Of a DNA stretch of 25,447 nucleotides, positions 9,083 to 16,779 are shown piece after piece. Source of the stretch: UBA8438 sp963934795 (GTDB taxonomy: Bacteria > Acidobacteriota > Vicinamibacteria > Vicinamibacterales > UBA8438). The stretch's first letter is position 1; each line of letters opens with the position of its first letter. The notes under the pieces were generated by a model. The model did not search any database. It was given only the letters and a program-made list of their open reading frames with translations, and was not told the origin of the DNA. A program made the translations under genes and the position numbers. Where the stretch lies: positions 1-25,447 of the forward strand of contig CAWWAF010000054.1 in the NCBI GenBank assembly GCA_963934795.1, in the 5' to 3' direction.

Positions 9083-9439
9083 CTACACCCATTCCAGCGC
9101 GCCCTTGCGCCACGCATAGACGTAACCAAGCACGAGGATAAAAAGAAAGACGAGCATCTCGATGAGCCCGAACAGCAGCAACTCGTCCATGATGACAGCC
9201 CACGGGAACATGAACACCGTCTCGACATCGAAGATCACAAAGAGCATCCCGATCAGGTAGTAGCGCACGCTGTACCGACCACGCGCGTCAGTGTCCGTCT
9301 CGATGCCGCACTCGTACGGCTGGAGCTTGACTTTGTTGTACTTCGAGGATCTGACCAACGACGCCACCAGCAAGATGCCAATGGCGACGACGATTGCGAC
9401 CACCACGAAGATGAGAATCGGTAAATACGCTTCAGGCAT
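9083..9439 (-). CDS. nuoA: NADH-quinone oxidoreductase subunit A
   Basis: Complete 118-residue, three-span complex I subunit (ND3 homologue). Marks are the loop motif KLQPYECGIE with the conserved cysteine, RYYLIGMLFVIFDVETVFMFPWA, and the acidic third helix. It is the first gene of the operon. The start ATG at 9439 has no clear Shine-Dalgarno sequence in the preceding bases. A promoter about 210 bases upstream (9651-9679, minus strand) would give the operon a long leader. Confidence 0.97.
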   Translation of the reverse strand: MPEAYLPILIFVVVAIVVAIGILLVASLVRSSKYNKVKLQPYECGIETDTDARGRYSVRYYLIGMLFVIFDVETVFMFPWAVIMDELLLFGLIEMLVFLFILVLGYVYAWRKGALEWV

Positions 9440-9650
9440 TGACGGTCACCGTGTCACTCTGATCAGGTCGTGCACTCGTCGGCGTCGCGGCATCCTACGC
9501 CCCATCCAGACGTCCGCCACACAGGGTGGCACCGGCCAAACAGACGGTCCCCCGACACGCATGCGCCCCCAGATCTATCCCGGAAAAGCTCAATGCGACA
9601 GGGTGGGTCGTTGGCAGCTCGCTCGACCTGCAGGCCTGAAAACCGGGCTT
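9440..9650 (-). promoter_or_regulatory. Long untranslated leader of the nuo operon
   Basis: About 205 bases lie between the predicted transcription start (near 9644) and the nuoA ATG. No convincing ORF was found here. A short inverted repeat (GCCAC / GTGGC, near 9515-9530) is visible but no recognised riboswitch. The rest of the divergent intergenic region (9680-9853) holds only the weak elements listed separately for the VWFA gene. Confidence 0.4.
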
Positions 9651-9679
9651 TTTATAGCATGCGGCCTCTGGGGTGTCAA
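9651..9679 (-). promoter_or_regulatory. Sigma70-type promoter of the nuo operon
   Basis: On the minus strand a perfect -35 box TTGACA (9674-9679) is followed by a 17-base spacer and a -10 box TATAAA (9651-9656, 5 of 6 to consensus). Spacing and match are near ideal, and it points at nuoA. This is the strongest promoter seen in the window. Confidence 0.75.
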
Positions 9680-9806
9680 GGAAGAGGGTCCACACGAGGC
9701 CAAGTCGGAAGCGGCCGGCAAACTACCAATTTGGCACCTGGTCCGGGCGTCCGCGCGCGACGCCGCGGCAGGACCACGCGTGAGGCTCGATTCAGCCGAT
9801 TGCCAC

Positions 9807-9836
9807 TATACTCATGGGGTAACGGGGCCGGTTACC
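9807..9836 (+). promoter_or_regulatory. Possible -10 element and inverted repeat before the VWFA genes
   Basis: A TATACT hexamer (9807-9812) lies 42 bases before the chosen ATG, but no good -35 box is seen at the right distance. Just downstream is a 6-bp inverted repeat GGTAAC / GTTACC (9818-9823 and 9831-9836, 7-base loop), where an early-transcript hairpin or an operator could sit. The assignment is weak. Confidence 0.3.
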
Positions 9837-9853
9837 GCCTCGTCCACCACGCC

Positions 9854-10801
9854 ATGTCAAGCGCCTTGCTACCCCGTGTCCGCACCTGTCGAATGGCGTC
9901 CGTCTGGCTGGTCGTCGTCGTCGTGGCGGGGGCCACTCTGGCCCCGTCGCGCAGCGCACTCGCCCAACGTGACAACGAATCGATGTTCGTCAGCGTTCTG
10001 GATTCCAACGGCGCCCCGGCCCCCGGCCTGGCTGCGGGGGATTTCGTGGTGGTCGAAGATGGGGCTGAACGCGAGGTGCTGGAGGTGCGACCGGCGGTCG
10101 CGCCGATGCAGATCGCGATCCTGGTCGACACAAGCGCCAGTCTCACGGGCGCCACGAGTGACCTTCGCCGGGGACTGGAGACACTCGTCGAGCGACTGGC
10201 CGACGGCAACGAGCTTGCACTGCTGACGTTCGGCGGCACGCCACGGATCCTCGTCGAATCCACGGCCCGACTGGACCGACTTCGAGACGGCATTGGCCGC
10301 GTATTCCCCACGTCGAACGAAGCGGCCTACCTGCTGGACGCGCTGGTTGAAACGGCGCGCGGATTTGAGCGGCGGGAAGCGCCGCGGCCGGTGATCATCG
10401 CCGTCACGGGCGAAGGCCTGGACTACAGCAACCGCGACGCCATGCAGGTGCTCGACGCGCTGAAAGACAGCGGGGCTGCGGCACATGTCGTGGTGCTTCA
10501 GACGAACCGGGCAGCTCGATTCAATACGGATGCGACCGGGTTCGGGCCGACCGACGACGGGCGCGAGCGAGACCGCTTGCTGGAGCTGGGGCCCCGCGAA
10601 TCCGGGGGGCAGCGTCGAGACCTCGCCGTGAGTTCGCGGCTTGACGTAACGCTGGCCGAGCTGACGTCGGTGCTGGTCAGCCAATACGAGGTCGTGTATT
10701 CGAGACCGGCCATGCTGATCCCGCCTGAGGTCATCACCGTCGAGATGCGCCGTGACGACCTCACTGCCCGGGGAACCCCGGTCAGACGCACCGGAGACTG
10801 A
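9854..10801 (+). CDS. Secreted VWFA-related acidobacterial-type protein with degenerate MIDAS
   Basis: A 315-residue predicted exported protein. The chosen ATG gives an N-terminal signal peptide: arginines, then SVWLVVVVVAGATLA, with cleavage probably after ALA at about residue 37. The alternative ATG at 9893 would keep only the hydrophobic part. After a short beta domain (SVLDSNGAPAPGLAAGDFVVVEDG, which has the look of VWFA-related acidobacterial proteins) comes a von Willebrand A domain from about residue 85. The first metal motif DTSAS (92-96) is intact. The positions expected to supply the MIDAS threonine and the later aspartate read AAYLLDAL and VTGEGLD, so the metal site looks incomplete. 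It lies 2 bases from a second VWFA gene. The function is unknown; an extracytoplasmic binding role is inferred. Confidence 0.8.
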   Translation: MSSALLPRVRTCRMASVWLVVVVVAGATLAPSRSALAQRDNESMFVSVLDSNGAPAPGLAAGDFVVVEDGAEREVLEVRPAVAPMQIAILVDTSASLTGATSDLRRGLETLVERLADGNELALLTFGGTPRILVESTARLDRLRDGIGRVFPTSNEAAYLLDALVETARGFERREAPRPVIIAVTGEGLDYSNRDAMQVLDALKDSGAAAHVVVLQTNRAARFNTDATGFGPTDDGRERDRLLELGPRESGGQRRDLAVSSRLDVTLAELTSVLVSQYEVVYSRPAMLIPPEVITVEMRRDDLTARGTPVRRTGD

Positions 10802-10803
10802 CC

Positions 10804-11745
10804 ATGTACCGATTCCTCCGTGGCATCGGCTCAGGCGTGCTCGCCATCTCGGCCCTCGGGGCGGCCGCCGCAGAGGCTCAGGCGCCCGACCAGCCGGCAT
10901 TCCGGGCCGGCGTTGACGTGGTCGCTCTCAACGTCACGGTGACCGACAGCGACAATCGATATGTCACCGATATTGAGCAGGGCGGGTTCCTGCTGTACGA
11001 AGACGGTGCGATTCAAGACATCACGTTCTTCACACGGACACAGCTCCCGGTGGCCCTGGCGCTGCTGATGGACACCAGCGCGAGCATGGCGGACAAGATG
11101 TCGACCGCGCAGGAGGCGGCCATCGGGTTCGCTGACCGATTGCGTGATCAGGATCTGGCCAGCGTCATCGACTTCGACAGCCGGGTGGAGATCCTGCACG
11201 AATTCACCAACTCGCTCGACGACCTGACCGCGGCGATCCGCAGAACCTCCGCTGGCGGCTCAACCTCGCTCTACAACGCCATCTATATCTCACTCAAGGA
11301 ACTCGCGAAGGTTGCCGCGACAGCGGCTGATACGGATGAGATCCGGCGCCAGGCGATCGTGGTGTTATCTGATGGCGAGGACACATCCAGCCTGGTAGAA
11401 TTTGAAGAGGTGCTGGAGTTGGCAAAACGCTCCAACACGGTCATCTACTCGATCGGCCTCCGGTCGGACGAAGTCCGGACGCGACGGGGATTCCGCGAAG
11501 CCGATTTCGTGCTGCGCCAGCTGGCCCAGGAAACTGGTGGCCGCCATTTCTTCCCCGACACGGTGGACGAGCTTCCGGAGATTTACCAACGCATCTCCGA
11601 CGAATTGTCGAGCCAATACACGCTTGGCTATGCCTCAAAGAATCCGTTGCGGGACGGGCAGTGGCGTCGCATCGTCGTGCGCATTGACCGCCCGGACGTC
11701 GCGGCCCGGACGAAGCAGGGATACTACGCCCCTCGGGTCCAGTAA
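10804..11745 (+). CDS. Secreted VWFA-related acidobacterial-type protein with intact MIDAS
   Basis: A 313-residue predicted secreted protein starting with a signal peptide (FLRGIGSGVLAISALGAAAAEAQA, cleavage about residue 26). The pre-domain VDVVALNVTVTDSDNRYVTD...GFLLYEDGAIQDITFF is characteristic of the VWFA-related acidobacterial family. The A domain then shows a full metal site: DTSAS at 90-94, Thr154 in GGSTSL, and Asp190 in VLSDGED. The C terminus (SSQYTLGYASKN...GYYAPR) also fits the family. It starts 2 bases after the stop of a degenerate paralogue, so the pair is almost certainly co-transcribed and may form a heteromer. Ligand and role are unknown. Confidence 0.88.
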   Translation: MYRFLRGIGSGVLAISALGAAAAEAQAPDQPAFRAGVDVVALNVTVTDSDNRYVTDIEQGGFLLYEDGAIQDITFFTRTQLPVALALLMDTSASMADKMSTAQEAAIGFADRLRDQDLASVIDFDSRVEILHEFTNSLDDLTAAIRRTSAGGSTSLYNAIYISLKELAKVAATAADTDEIRRQAIVVLSDGEDTSSLVEFEEVLELAKRSNTVIYSIGLRSDEVRTRRGFREADFVLRQLAQETGGRHFFPDTVDELPEIYQRISDELSSQYTLGYASKNPLRDGQWRRIVVRIDRPDVAARTKQGYYAPRVQ

Positions 11746-11751
11746 GCCGAT

Positions 11752-11775
11752 GAACGGCCTGTGCAGAACGGCCTG
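11752..11775. repeat. 10-bp direct repeat upstream of hemX
   Basis: GAACGGCCTG occurs twice, at 11752-11761 and 11766-11775, in the 109-base gap between the VWFA pair and the hemX-like gene. It starts 6 bases after the VWFA stop codon. It may be a binding site or a chance duplication. Confidence 0.4.
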
Positions 11776-11854
11776 AAGTAGTGACCCGCGACGGGGTCCT
11801 TGGCGTGGACCGCTCCCGGCGCACGCAGCACTCGACACGCCACGAGACAGACCG

Positions 11855-12676
11855 ATGAACCTACTTCCGCTTGTGCTCTACACCGCGGCCGGGGTGGCCT
11901 ATGGTCTCCACTTCGCGGGACGCAGTCCACGCGCCGGCCGGATGGCAACGGCGACGCTGGCGGCGGCAGCGCTCGTCCACACGTTCGTCATTGGCATGCA
12001 GACGATGGAGGTCGGACACCTCCCGTTTGTCGGCGCCGCTGCCGCCATCTCGGCATTCGTCTGGCTACTCGCCGTGGCATACCTCTACACGGAAGTGTCG
12101 ACCGACGAACGAGCGATGGGCGTCTTCATCGTGCCGCTTCTCGTCGTGCTCCAAGCGGCCTCCGCGTTGGGCGAGCGCGCAATTGAACCAACACCCGTGC
12201 TGGACAGTCCGCTCTTGGCGGTACACGTGATGTCCGTCTTGTTCGCATACGCCGGCTTCGCGCTCGCGTGCGTCGTCGGGATCACGTATGTGCTCCTGTT
12301 TCGTGAGCTCAAGGCGAAACATCTGGGGTTCTTCGCGGCGCGCCTGCCCTCATTGCAGGTGCTGGACGCCATGAACGGGCGAGCAGTCGGCATCGGTTGG
12401 CTTTTTCTGACCGCGGGGCTCGCGGTTGGAGCCCTGTGGCTGTTCCAGCTGCAGCCCGACACACTCGACCCACGGGTGCGCGCCATGTCGTTGCTGGATC
12501 CAAAAATCTTCGTCGTCCTGCTGAGCTGGGTCGTGTACTCGTTCGAGCTCTACGCGCGGCGCGCCATCGGATGGAACGGAAAACGGGCAGCGTGGCTCTC
12601 GGCGTTGGGCTTCTCGATCGTCTTGCTGAACCTCGTACCGGTCGGCTACTTCCTGACGGAGAGCCACAATTTCTAA
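11855..12676 (+). CDS. hemX: HemX/CcsA-like cytochrome c assembly-family membrane protein
   Basis: A 273-residue protein with about eight membrane spans, resembling the CcsA/ResC/HemX family. The family look is clearest in LAVHVMSVLFAYAGFALACVVGITYVLLFRELKAK (His124) and in the end VGYFLTESHNF (His271); His42 is a further candidate ligand. The tryptophan-rich WWD haem-handling motif of true CcsA is not present, and the corresponding segment reads LLDPKIFVVLLSWVVYSFELYARR. That argues for the HemX type. HemX in Bacillus lies in the hem operon and lowers glutamyl-tRNA reductase level, and here the gene directly precedes hemA. The symbol is given by motif and context. A role in cytochrome c biogenesis remains possible. 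No clear ribosome-binding site is seen. Confidence 0.75.
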   Translation: MNLLPLVLYTAAGVAYGLHFAGRSPRAGRMATATLAAAALVHTFVIGMQTMEVGHLPFVGAAAAISAFVWLLAVAYLYTEVSTDERAMGVFIVPLLVVLQAASALGERAIEPTPVLDSPLLAVHVMSVLFAYAGFALACVVGITYVLLFRELKAKHLGFFAARLPSLQVLDAMNGRAVGIGWLFLTAGLAVGALWLFQLQPDTLDPRVRAMSLLDPKIFVVLLSWVVYSFELYARRAIGWNGKRAAWLSALGFSIVLLNLVPVGYFLTESHNF

Positions 12677-12751
12677 TGCGGTCCAAGGCTGCCGACGTGG
12701 GCACCCGACAGACGAGGACTGAAGCGGGGCGCACAGAGCGACCACAGGGAG

Positions 12752-12867
12752 ACGGGGCGCACGCAGCCCCGTGAACACGGGCGCGCGACAATGCGCGCCC
12801 CGCGGACGCGGAGTGGGGCCATCGGGGCCCCCGCGAAGCGACCGCGTGGGGGTCGGGGCGCAGCCCC
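12752..12867 (+). repeat. Cluster of GC-rich hairpins between hemX and hemA
   Basis: Several inverted repeats follow one another in the 217-base gap. ACGGGGC/GCCCCGT spans 12752-12772 (7-base loop). GGGCGCGC/GCGCGCCC spans 12779-12800 (8-bp stem, 6-base loop). A GGGGCCCC palindrome lies at 12824-12831. GGGGC/GCCCC spans 12855-12867 (3-base loop). The CCCCCGCG at 12828-12835 can also pair with CGCGTGGGGG at 12843-12852. None is followed by a T-run. A REP-like element or an mRNA-stability/attenuation region ahead of hemA are both plausible. Confidence 0.6.
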
Positions 12868-12893
12868 ATCTAAGAGTAGATAGACAGCCACAC

Positions 12894-14255
12894 ATGGATC
12901 TGCTGTTGTTGGGCGTGAGCCATCACACTGCGCCGGTCGATCTGCGCGAGCGCGTCGACTTCTCACGACGTGGCGTGGTCGAGGCTCTACGCGAACTGGC
13001 CATCCGCCCGGCACCCCCAGAGGCGGTCGTCGTGACGACCTGCAATCGGGCCGAGATCTACGTCGCGTGCGAAGACACCAGCACGACGCGAAGCGACCTC
13101 GGCCTGTTCATGAGTCGTTTCCACAACGTCCCCGAGTCCGAGCTGACGCCTCACCTGTACGCCCACACCGGCGCTGACGTCGCCAGGCACCTCTTTCGGG
13201 TGGCAGCCGGACTGGATTCACTCATCGTCGGCGAACCGCAGATTTTCGGACAGGTCAAGAGCGCGTTTGCCACGGCATCAAGCGAGCGATGCACCGGCTC
13301 ACTGCTGAACAAATTGTTCATGTCATCGTTCGCGGTCGGCAAGAAGGTACGAGCCGAAACCGGACTGGGCGAAGGCGCGGTATCAGTCAGCTACGCGGCC
13401 ATCTCACTCGCGCGCAAGATCTTCGGCAACCTGCAGGAACGTCGGGTCCTCGTCGTTGGTGCGGGGGACATGGCGGAGCTGACCGCGTTGCACCTGCAGT
13501 CGCAACAGGTTGCGCAGATCGTGGTCACCAACCGGACACTGGCGCGGGCCGAGGCCCTCGCCCGCAAAGTCGGCGGCACCGCGGTTGCCTGGTCCGCCGT
13601 CGATGAAGAGTTGCTCCATGCGGACATCGTGGTGACCGCGACCGGTGCTCAGACCCCGGTGATCAGCGCCCCGTCGATTGACCGGGTTATGCGCGCCCGC
13701 CGCAACCGACCATTGTTCGTGGTCGATATTGGGTTGCCGCGCGACGTCGACCCTGCGGCCGGTGAGCTCGAACAGGTGTTCCTCTACAACATCGACGACC
13801 TCCGGGCGATGATCAGCGAGAATCTCGTCCGCCGCCAGGAACAGACCACACAGGCCGAGGTGATGATTGGCCACGAAGTGGACGACTTCGTCGTCTGGCA
13901 GCGGTCCAGAGGAGCCATTCCCACGCTTGTCGCGTTACGTCGTCGTTTCGAAGCTGTCCGCGAGGCAGAGCTCGAGCGACTGGCGCCCAGACTCAATGGA
14001 CTCTCAGCCGATGCCCGTGCCCGGGTGGAGGACGTGACGCGGCTCCTGGTGCAGAAGCTGCTGCTGGAACCGACCGAGCGATTGAAGACCACGCCGGACG
14101 AGGCGACGGCCGCTCAGTATGCGGACGCCTTGACCCAACTCTTCGGTCTGGGGGAACCTCACCCGTCCGAGGGCTCGAACGACACACGCTCCACCAGCCA
14201 TGACGGCCACCACAGCACCCGAAGACCGCCCTCGAAGAACCCGGTGACATCGTGA
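12894..14255 (+). CDS. hemA: Glutamyl-tRNA reductase
   Basis: A 453-residue enzyme that reduces glutamyl-tRNA with NADPH to glutamate-1-semialdehyde, the first committed step of C5 haem synthesis. The start was placed at the ATG giving MDLLLLGVSHHTAPVDLRERV, the canonical N terminus. A longer in-frame reading from 12771 would add GC-hairpin-encoded residues and was rejected. Cys50 in TTCNRAEIY is the catalytic nucleophile at its canonical position. HLFRVAAGLDSLIVGEPQIFGQVK, the NADPH-binding VVGAGDMAEL and VVDIGLPRDVDP follow, then the helical dimerisation domain. A Ser/Thr/His-rich tail of about 25 residues is extra. Its stop overlaps the hemC GTG by 4 bases. Confidence 0.96.
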   Translation: MDLLLLGVSHHTAPVDLRERVDFSRRGVVEALRELAIRPAPPEAVVVTTCNRAEIYVACEDTSTTRSDLGLFMSRFHNVPESELTPHLYAHTGADVARHLFRVAAGLDSLIVGEPQIFGQVKSAFATASSERCTGSLLNKLFMSSFAVGKKVRAETGLGEGAVSVSYAAISLARKIFGNLQERRVLVVGAGDMAELTALHLQSQQVAQIVVTNRTLARAEALARKVGGTAVAWSAVDEELLHADIVVTATGAQTPVISAPSIDRVMRARRNRPLFVVDIGLPRDVDPAAGELEQVFLYNIDDLRAMISENLVRRQEQTTQAEVMIGHEVDDFVVWQRSRGAIPTLVALRRRFEAVREAELERLAPRLNGLSADARARVEDVTRLLVQKLLLEPTERLKTTPDEATAAQYADALTQLFGLGEPHPSEGSNDTRSTSHDGHHSTRRPPSKNPVTS

Positions 14256-15226
14256 CCCTGCTCAAACTCGGCACGCGCGGTAGTGCACTCGCACGTTGGC
14301 AGGCAGAAACCGTGGCGGCCGAGATCCTGGCCCGGAGCGGACGGAGTTGCGAACTCGTCGTCATCAGCACGACCGGCGACCGGCTGACCGACGTCTCCCT
14401 CTCGACGGTCGGTGGGAAAAACGTGTTCGTCAAAGAGATTGAGCAGGCGCTCCGTGCGGGCGACATCGACCTGGCGGTCCACAGCGCGAAGGATATGCCA
14501 GCAGAGCTCCCAGCGGGGCTTGCCATTCCCGCGGTCCTGCCGCGTGCCGACGCGCGTGACGCGGTCATCCTGCCAGCCGGATCGACACCGCTCCCGGTGG
14601 TGCCGACTTCCGATCTCGGCGACGCACTGGGACCGTCCCCACGTGTCGGCAGCGGCAGCGTCCGCCGGGTGGCGCAACTGAGCCGAGCCTGGCCGACGGC
14701 CCAGTTCCAGCTCATGCGGGGCAATGTCGGCACACGTCTTCGCAAGCTCGATGCCGGCGACTGCGACCTGCTTATTCTCGCCGCGGCGGGTCTCACGCGT
14801 CTGGGATTTCAGCACCGCATCTCCGCCACAATCGATTCAGACACCTGTGTGCCGGCGCCAGGCCAGGGGATAATAGCGATCGAGTCTCGTGGGGACGACG
14901 AGGAGACGATCGAGGTGCTCGTGGCCATCAATGACAAGCCCACCATGGCGGCCTTGAGCGCCGAGCGCGCGGTGGTCGCCAGACTTGGCGGTGGATGCCA
15001 GGTCCCGATCGGGGCGTTCGCGGAGGGCCTCGGCGACACGCTGACGCTCCGAGCGGTCGTCACATCTCTTGACGGAACCCGCGTGCTGCGACGCAGTGGC
15101 GCAGGACCGGCTCGCGACGCGCACCAGTTGGGCCTCGCCATTGCCGAAGGCCTCTTGGAAGACGGCGCCGGACCGTTGTTGGACGTGGCCAGAATGAGCA
15201 CCACCGCAGGCGATTCAGCACCATGA
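14252..15226 (+). CDS. hemC: Hydroxymethylbilane synthase (porphobilinogen deaminase)
   Basis: A 324-residue enzyme that polymerises four porphobilinogens into hydroxymethylbilane. It begins with LKLGTRGSALARWQAE and contains the HSAKDMPAELP active-site segment. Cys249, in LGGGCQVPIGA, attaches the dipyrromethane cofactor. The GTG start lies within the GTGA overlap with hemA, matching the tight operon. The next gene starts in an ATGA overlap, so these enzymes are likely made by coupled translation. Length and motifs are normal. Confidence 0.96.
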   Translation: MTLLKLGTRGSALARWQAETVAAEILARSGRSCELVVISTTGDRLTDVSLSTVGGKNVFVKEIEQALRAGDIDLAVHSAKDMPAELPAGLAIPAVLPRADARDAVILPAGSTPLPVVPTSDLGDALGPSPRVGSGSVRRVAQLSRAWPTAQFQLMRGNVGTRLRKLDAGDCDLLILAAAGLTRLGFQHRISATIDSDTCVPAPGQGIIAIESRGDDEETIEVLVAINDKPTMAALSAERAVVARLGGGCQVPIGAFAEGLGDTLTLRAVVTSLDGTRVLRRSGAGPARDAHQLGLAIAEGLLEDGAGPLLDVARMSTTAGDSAP

Positions 15227-16779
15227 CCGAAGCCTGTATCTACCTCATTGGCGCCGGCCCTGGCGACCCCTCGCTGTTGACGCTCAAGGGGCATCGGTAT
15301 CTCACGACAGCCGACGTGGTGGTCTACGACCATCTGGTCCATCAGCGCTTACTACGCCTGGTTCGCCCAGACGCCGAAACGATTGATGTCGGTCCGGCGG
15401 CGCCCCAACCGCTCGAACAGGACGCCATCTGCCTTCTGCTGGCCGAGAAGGCGCGTGAGGGAAAAACCGTCGCACGCCTCAAGTGGGGCGACCCGTTTGT
15501 CTTCGATAGCGGAGGCAAGGAGGCCCTGTTTCTTCACGAACAGCGGGTGCCATTCGTAGTCGTGCCAGGGATTCCGTCTGGTATCGGCAGCCCGACGTTC
15601 GCCGGAATCCCTGTGACCTATCCGGACGCCGGCGACACCCTCACGCTTGTCAGGGGTCATGAAGGTGAAACGGACGCACCACCGAAGGTGGCGTGGAACC
15701 ACCTGGCTCAGGCCTCGGGCACGATCGTCACCTACGGTGCAGGCCCCCAGCTGGCCGCGATGACGAATGCGCTGCTACGTCATGGTCGCTCGGACAGTGA
15801 ACCCGCCGCCTTGATCTATCGGGGGACACTTCCCACCCAGCACACCATTCAGGGATCACTGGCCGAGATCGCAGAACTCGTGAGTGGCCCGGACCAGCGA
15901 GAGGCGGCGGTGCTGGTCGTCGGACGAGTCATCGGACTCCGACAGCATCTACGCTGGTTCGATTCGCGTCCCTTGTTCGGACGCCATGTCGTCGTCACCC
16001 GCCCGCGGGCTCAAGCCTCCGACCTGGTCGACAGACTGGAGCAGCTAGGCGCCAACGCGGTGGAGGTGCCAACCATTCAGATCGTCGCCCCTGAGAACCT
16101 CGCGCCGCTCGACGAGGCGTGCGCCCGCGTCCACACGTTCGATTGGGTCGTCTTCACGAGCGCGAACGCGGTCTCATCGTTCATGCGACGTCTGATGGCC
16201 GGTCCCACCAGGGACGTGCGTGCATTGCATGGCGTGCGCCTGTGCGCGGTCGGACCCGCCACCGCCGACGCCCTGTCGCAATACGGCCTCAAGGTCGATC
16301 TGGTGCCGGAGCAGTACCGTTCGGAGGCCATCGTCCGAGTCATGTGTCGCGACCACGACCTAACCGGCCATAGCGTCCTCCTCCCGCGTGGTGACCTCGC
16401 GCGTGATCTACTCCCCACGGCGCTGCGTCAGGCAGGGGCCAAGCCGACAACCGTGATCGCCTATCGGACCGCCCCGGTTGACCTGGACGCCTCTGGCAAT
16501 CCAGACATCTACCGTCTTCTACTCGAACGCCAGATCGACATCGTCACCTTCACCAGTGGATCGAGCGTCAAGAATCTGGTGAAAGCGCTGGGAGGGGACC
16601 AAGCGGCCGACCTGCTGGCACGCGTAGATGTGGCCTGCATCGGGCCGGTCACCGCGGATGTCGCACAGCGGCTCGGCGTCACGACCACGATCATGCCGTC
16701 CGAGTCCACCGTGCCGAGTCTGGTCGACGCCATTGTCGCGCATACGCAACGGACCGCACCGCAAGGCGAACCCCGATGA
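15223..16779 (+). CDS. Uroporphyrinogen-III C-methyltransferase / uroporphyrinogen-III synthase fusion
   Basis: A 518-residue bifunctional protein. Residues 5-240 form a SAM-dependent tetrapyrrole methyltransferase of CobA/SUMT type (YLIGAGPGDPSLLTLKG, AGIPVTYPD, LVRGHE, YRGTLPTQHTI). Residues about 248-510 form a HemD domain (GRHVVVTRPRAQASDLVDRLE, DWVVFTSANAV, CAVGPATADAL, VTFTSGSSVKN). HemD closes and isomerises hydroxymethylbilane to uroporphyrinogen III. CobA would add two methyl groups toward sirohaem or cobalamin. The methyltransferase deviates from canonical CobA: RLKWGDPFVFDSGGKE replaces RLKGGDPFVFGRGGEE, TYP replaces THR, and the YMG segment reads YGAG. Activity of this half is therefore uncertain. 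CobA-HemD fusions are known in several phyla. Both ends overlap neighbours by 4 bases (ATGA). Confidence 0.93.
   Translation: MTEACIYLIGAGPGDPSLLTLKGHRYLTTADVVVYDHLVHQRLLRLVRPDAETIDVGPAAPQPLEQDAICLLLAEKAREGKTVARLKWGDPFVFDSGGKEALFLHEQRVPFVVVPGIPSGIGSPTFAGIPVTYPDAGDTLTLVRGHEGETDAPPKVAWNHLAQASGTIVTYGAGPQLAAMTNALLRHGRSDSEPAALIYRGTLPTQHTIQGSLAEIAELVSGPDQREAAVLVVGRVIGLRQHLRWFDSRPLFGRHVVVTRPRAQASDLVDRLEQLGANAVEVPTIQIVAPENLAPLDEACARVHTFDWVVFTSANAVSSFMRRLMAGPTRDVRALHGVRLCAVGPATADALSQYGLKVDLVPEQYRSEAIVRVMCRDHDLTGHSVLLPRGDLARDLLPTALRQAGAKPTTVIAYRTAPVDLDASGNPDIYRLLLERQIDIVTFTSGSSVKNLVKALGGDQAADLLARVDVACIGPVTADVAQRLGVTTTIMPSESTVPSLVDAIVAHTQRTAPQGEPR

Noticed and set aside
9470..9853. N-terminal extension of the first VWFA protein
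   Set aside because: The extra residues are Arg/Pro/Ser-rich and would bury the signal peptide in the middle of the protein. The ATG at 9854 gives a proper export signal.
12771..12893. Upstream start for HemA
   Set aside because: It would add about 41 residues translated from the GC hairpin region before the canonical MDLLLLGVSHHTAP start.
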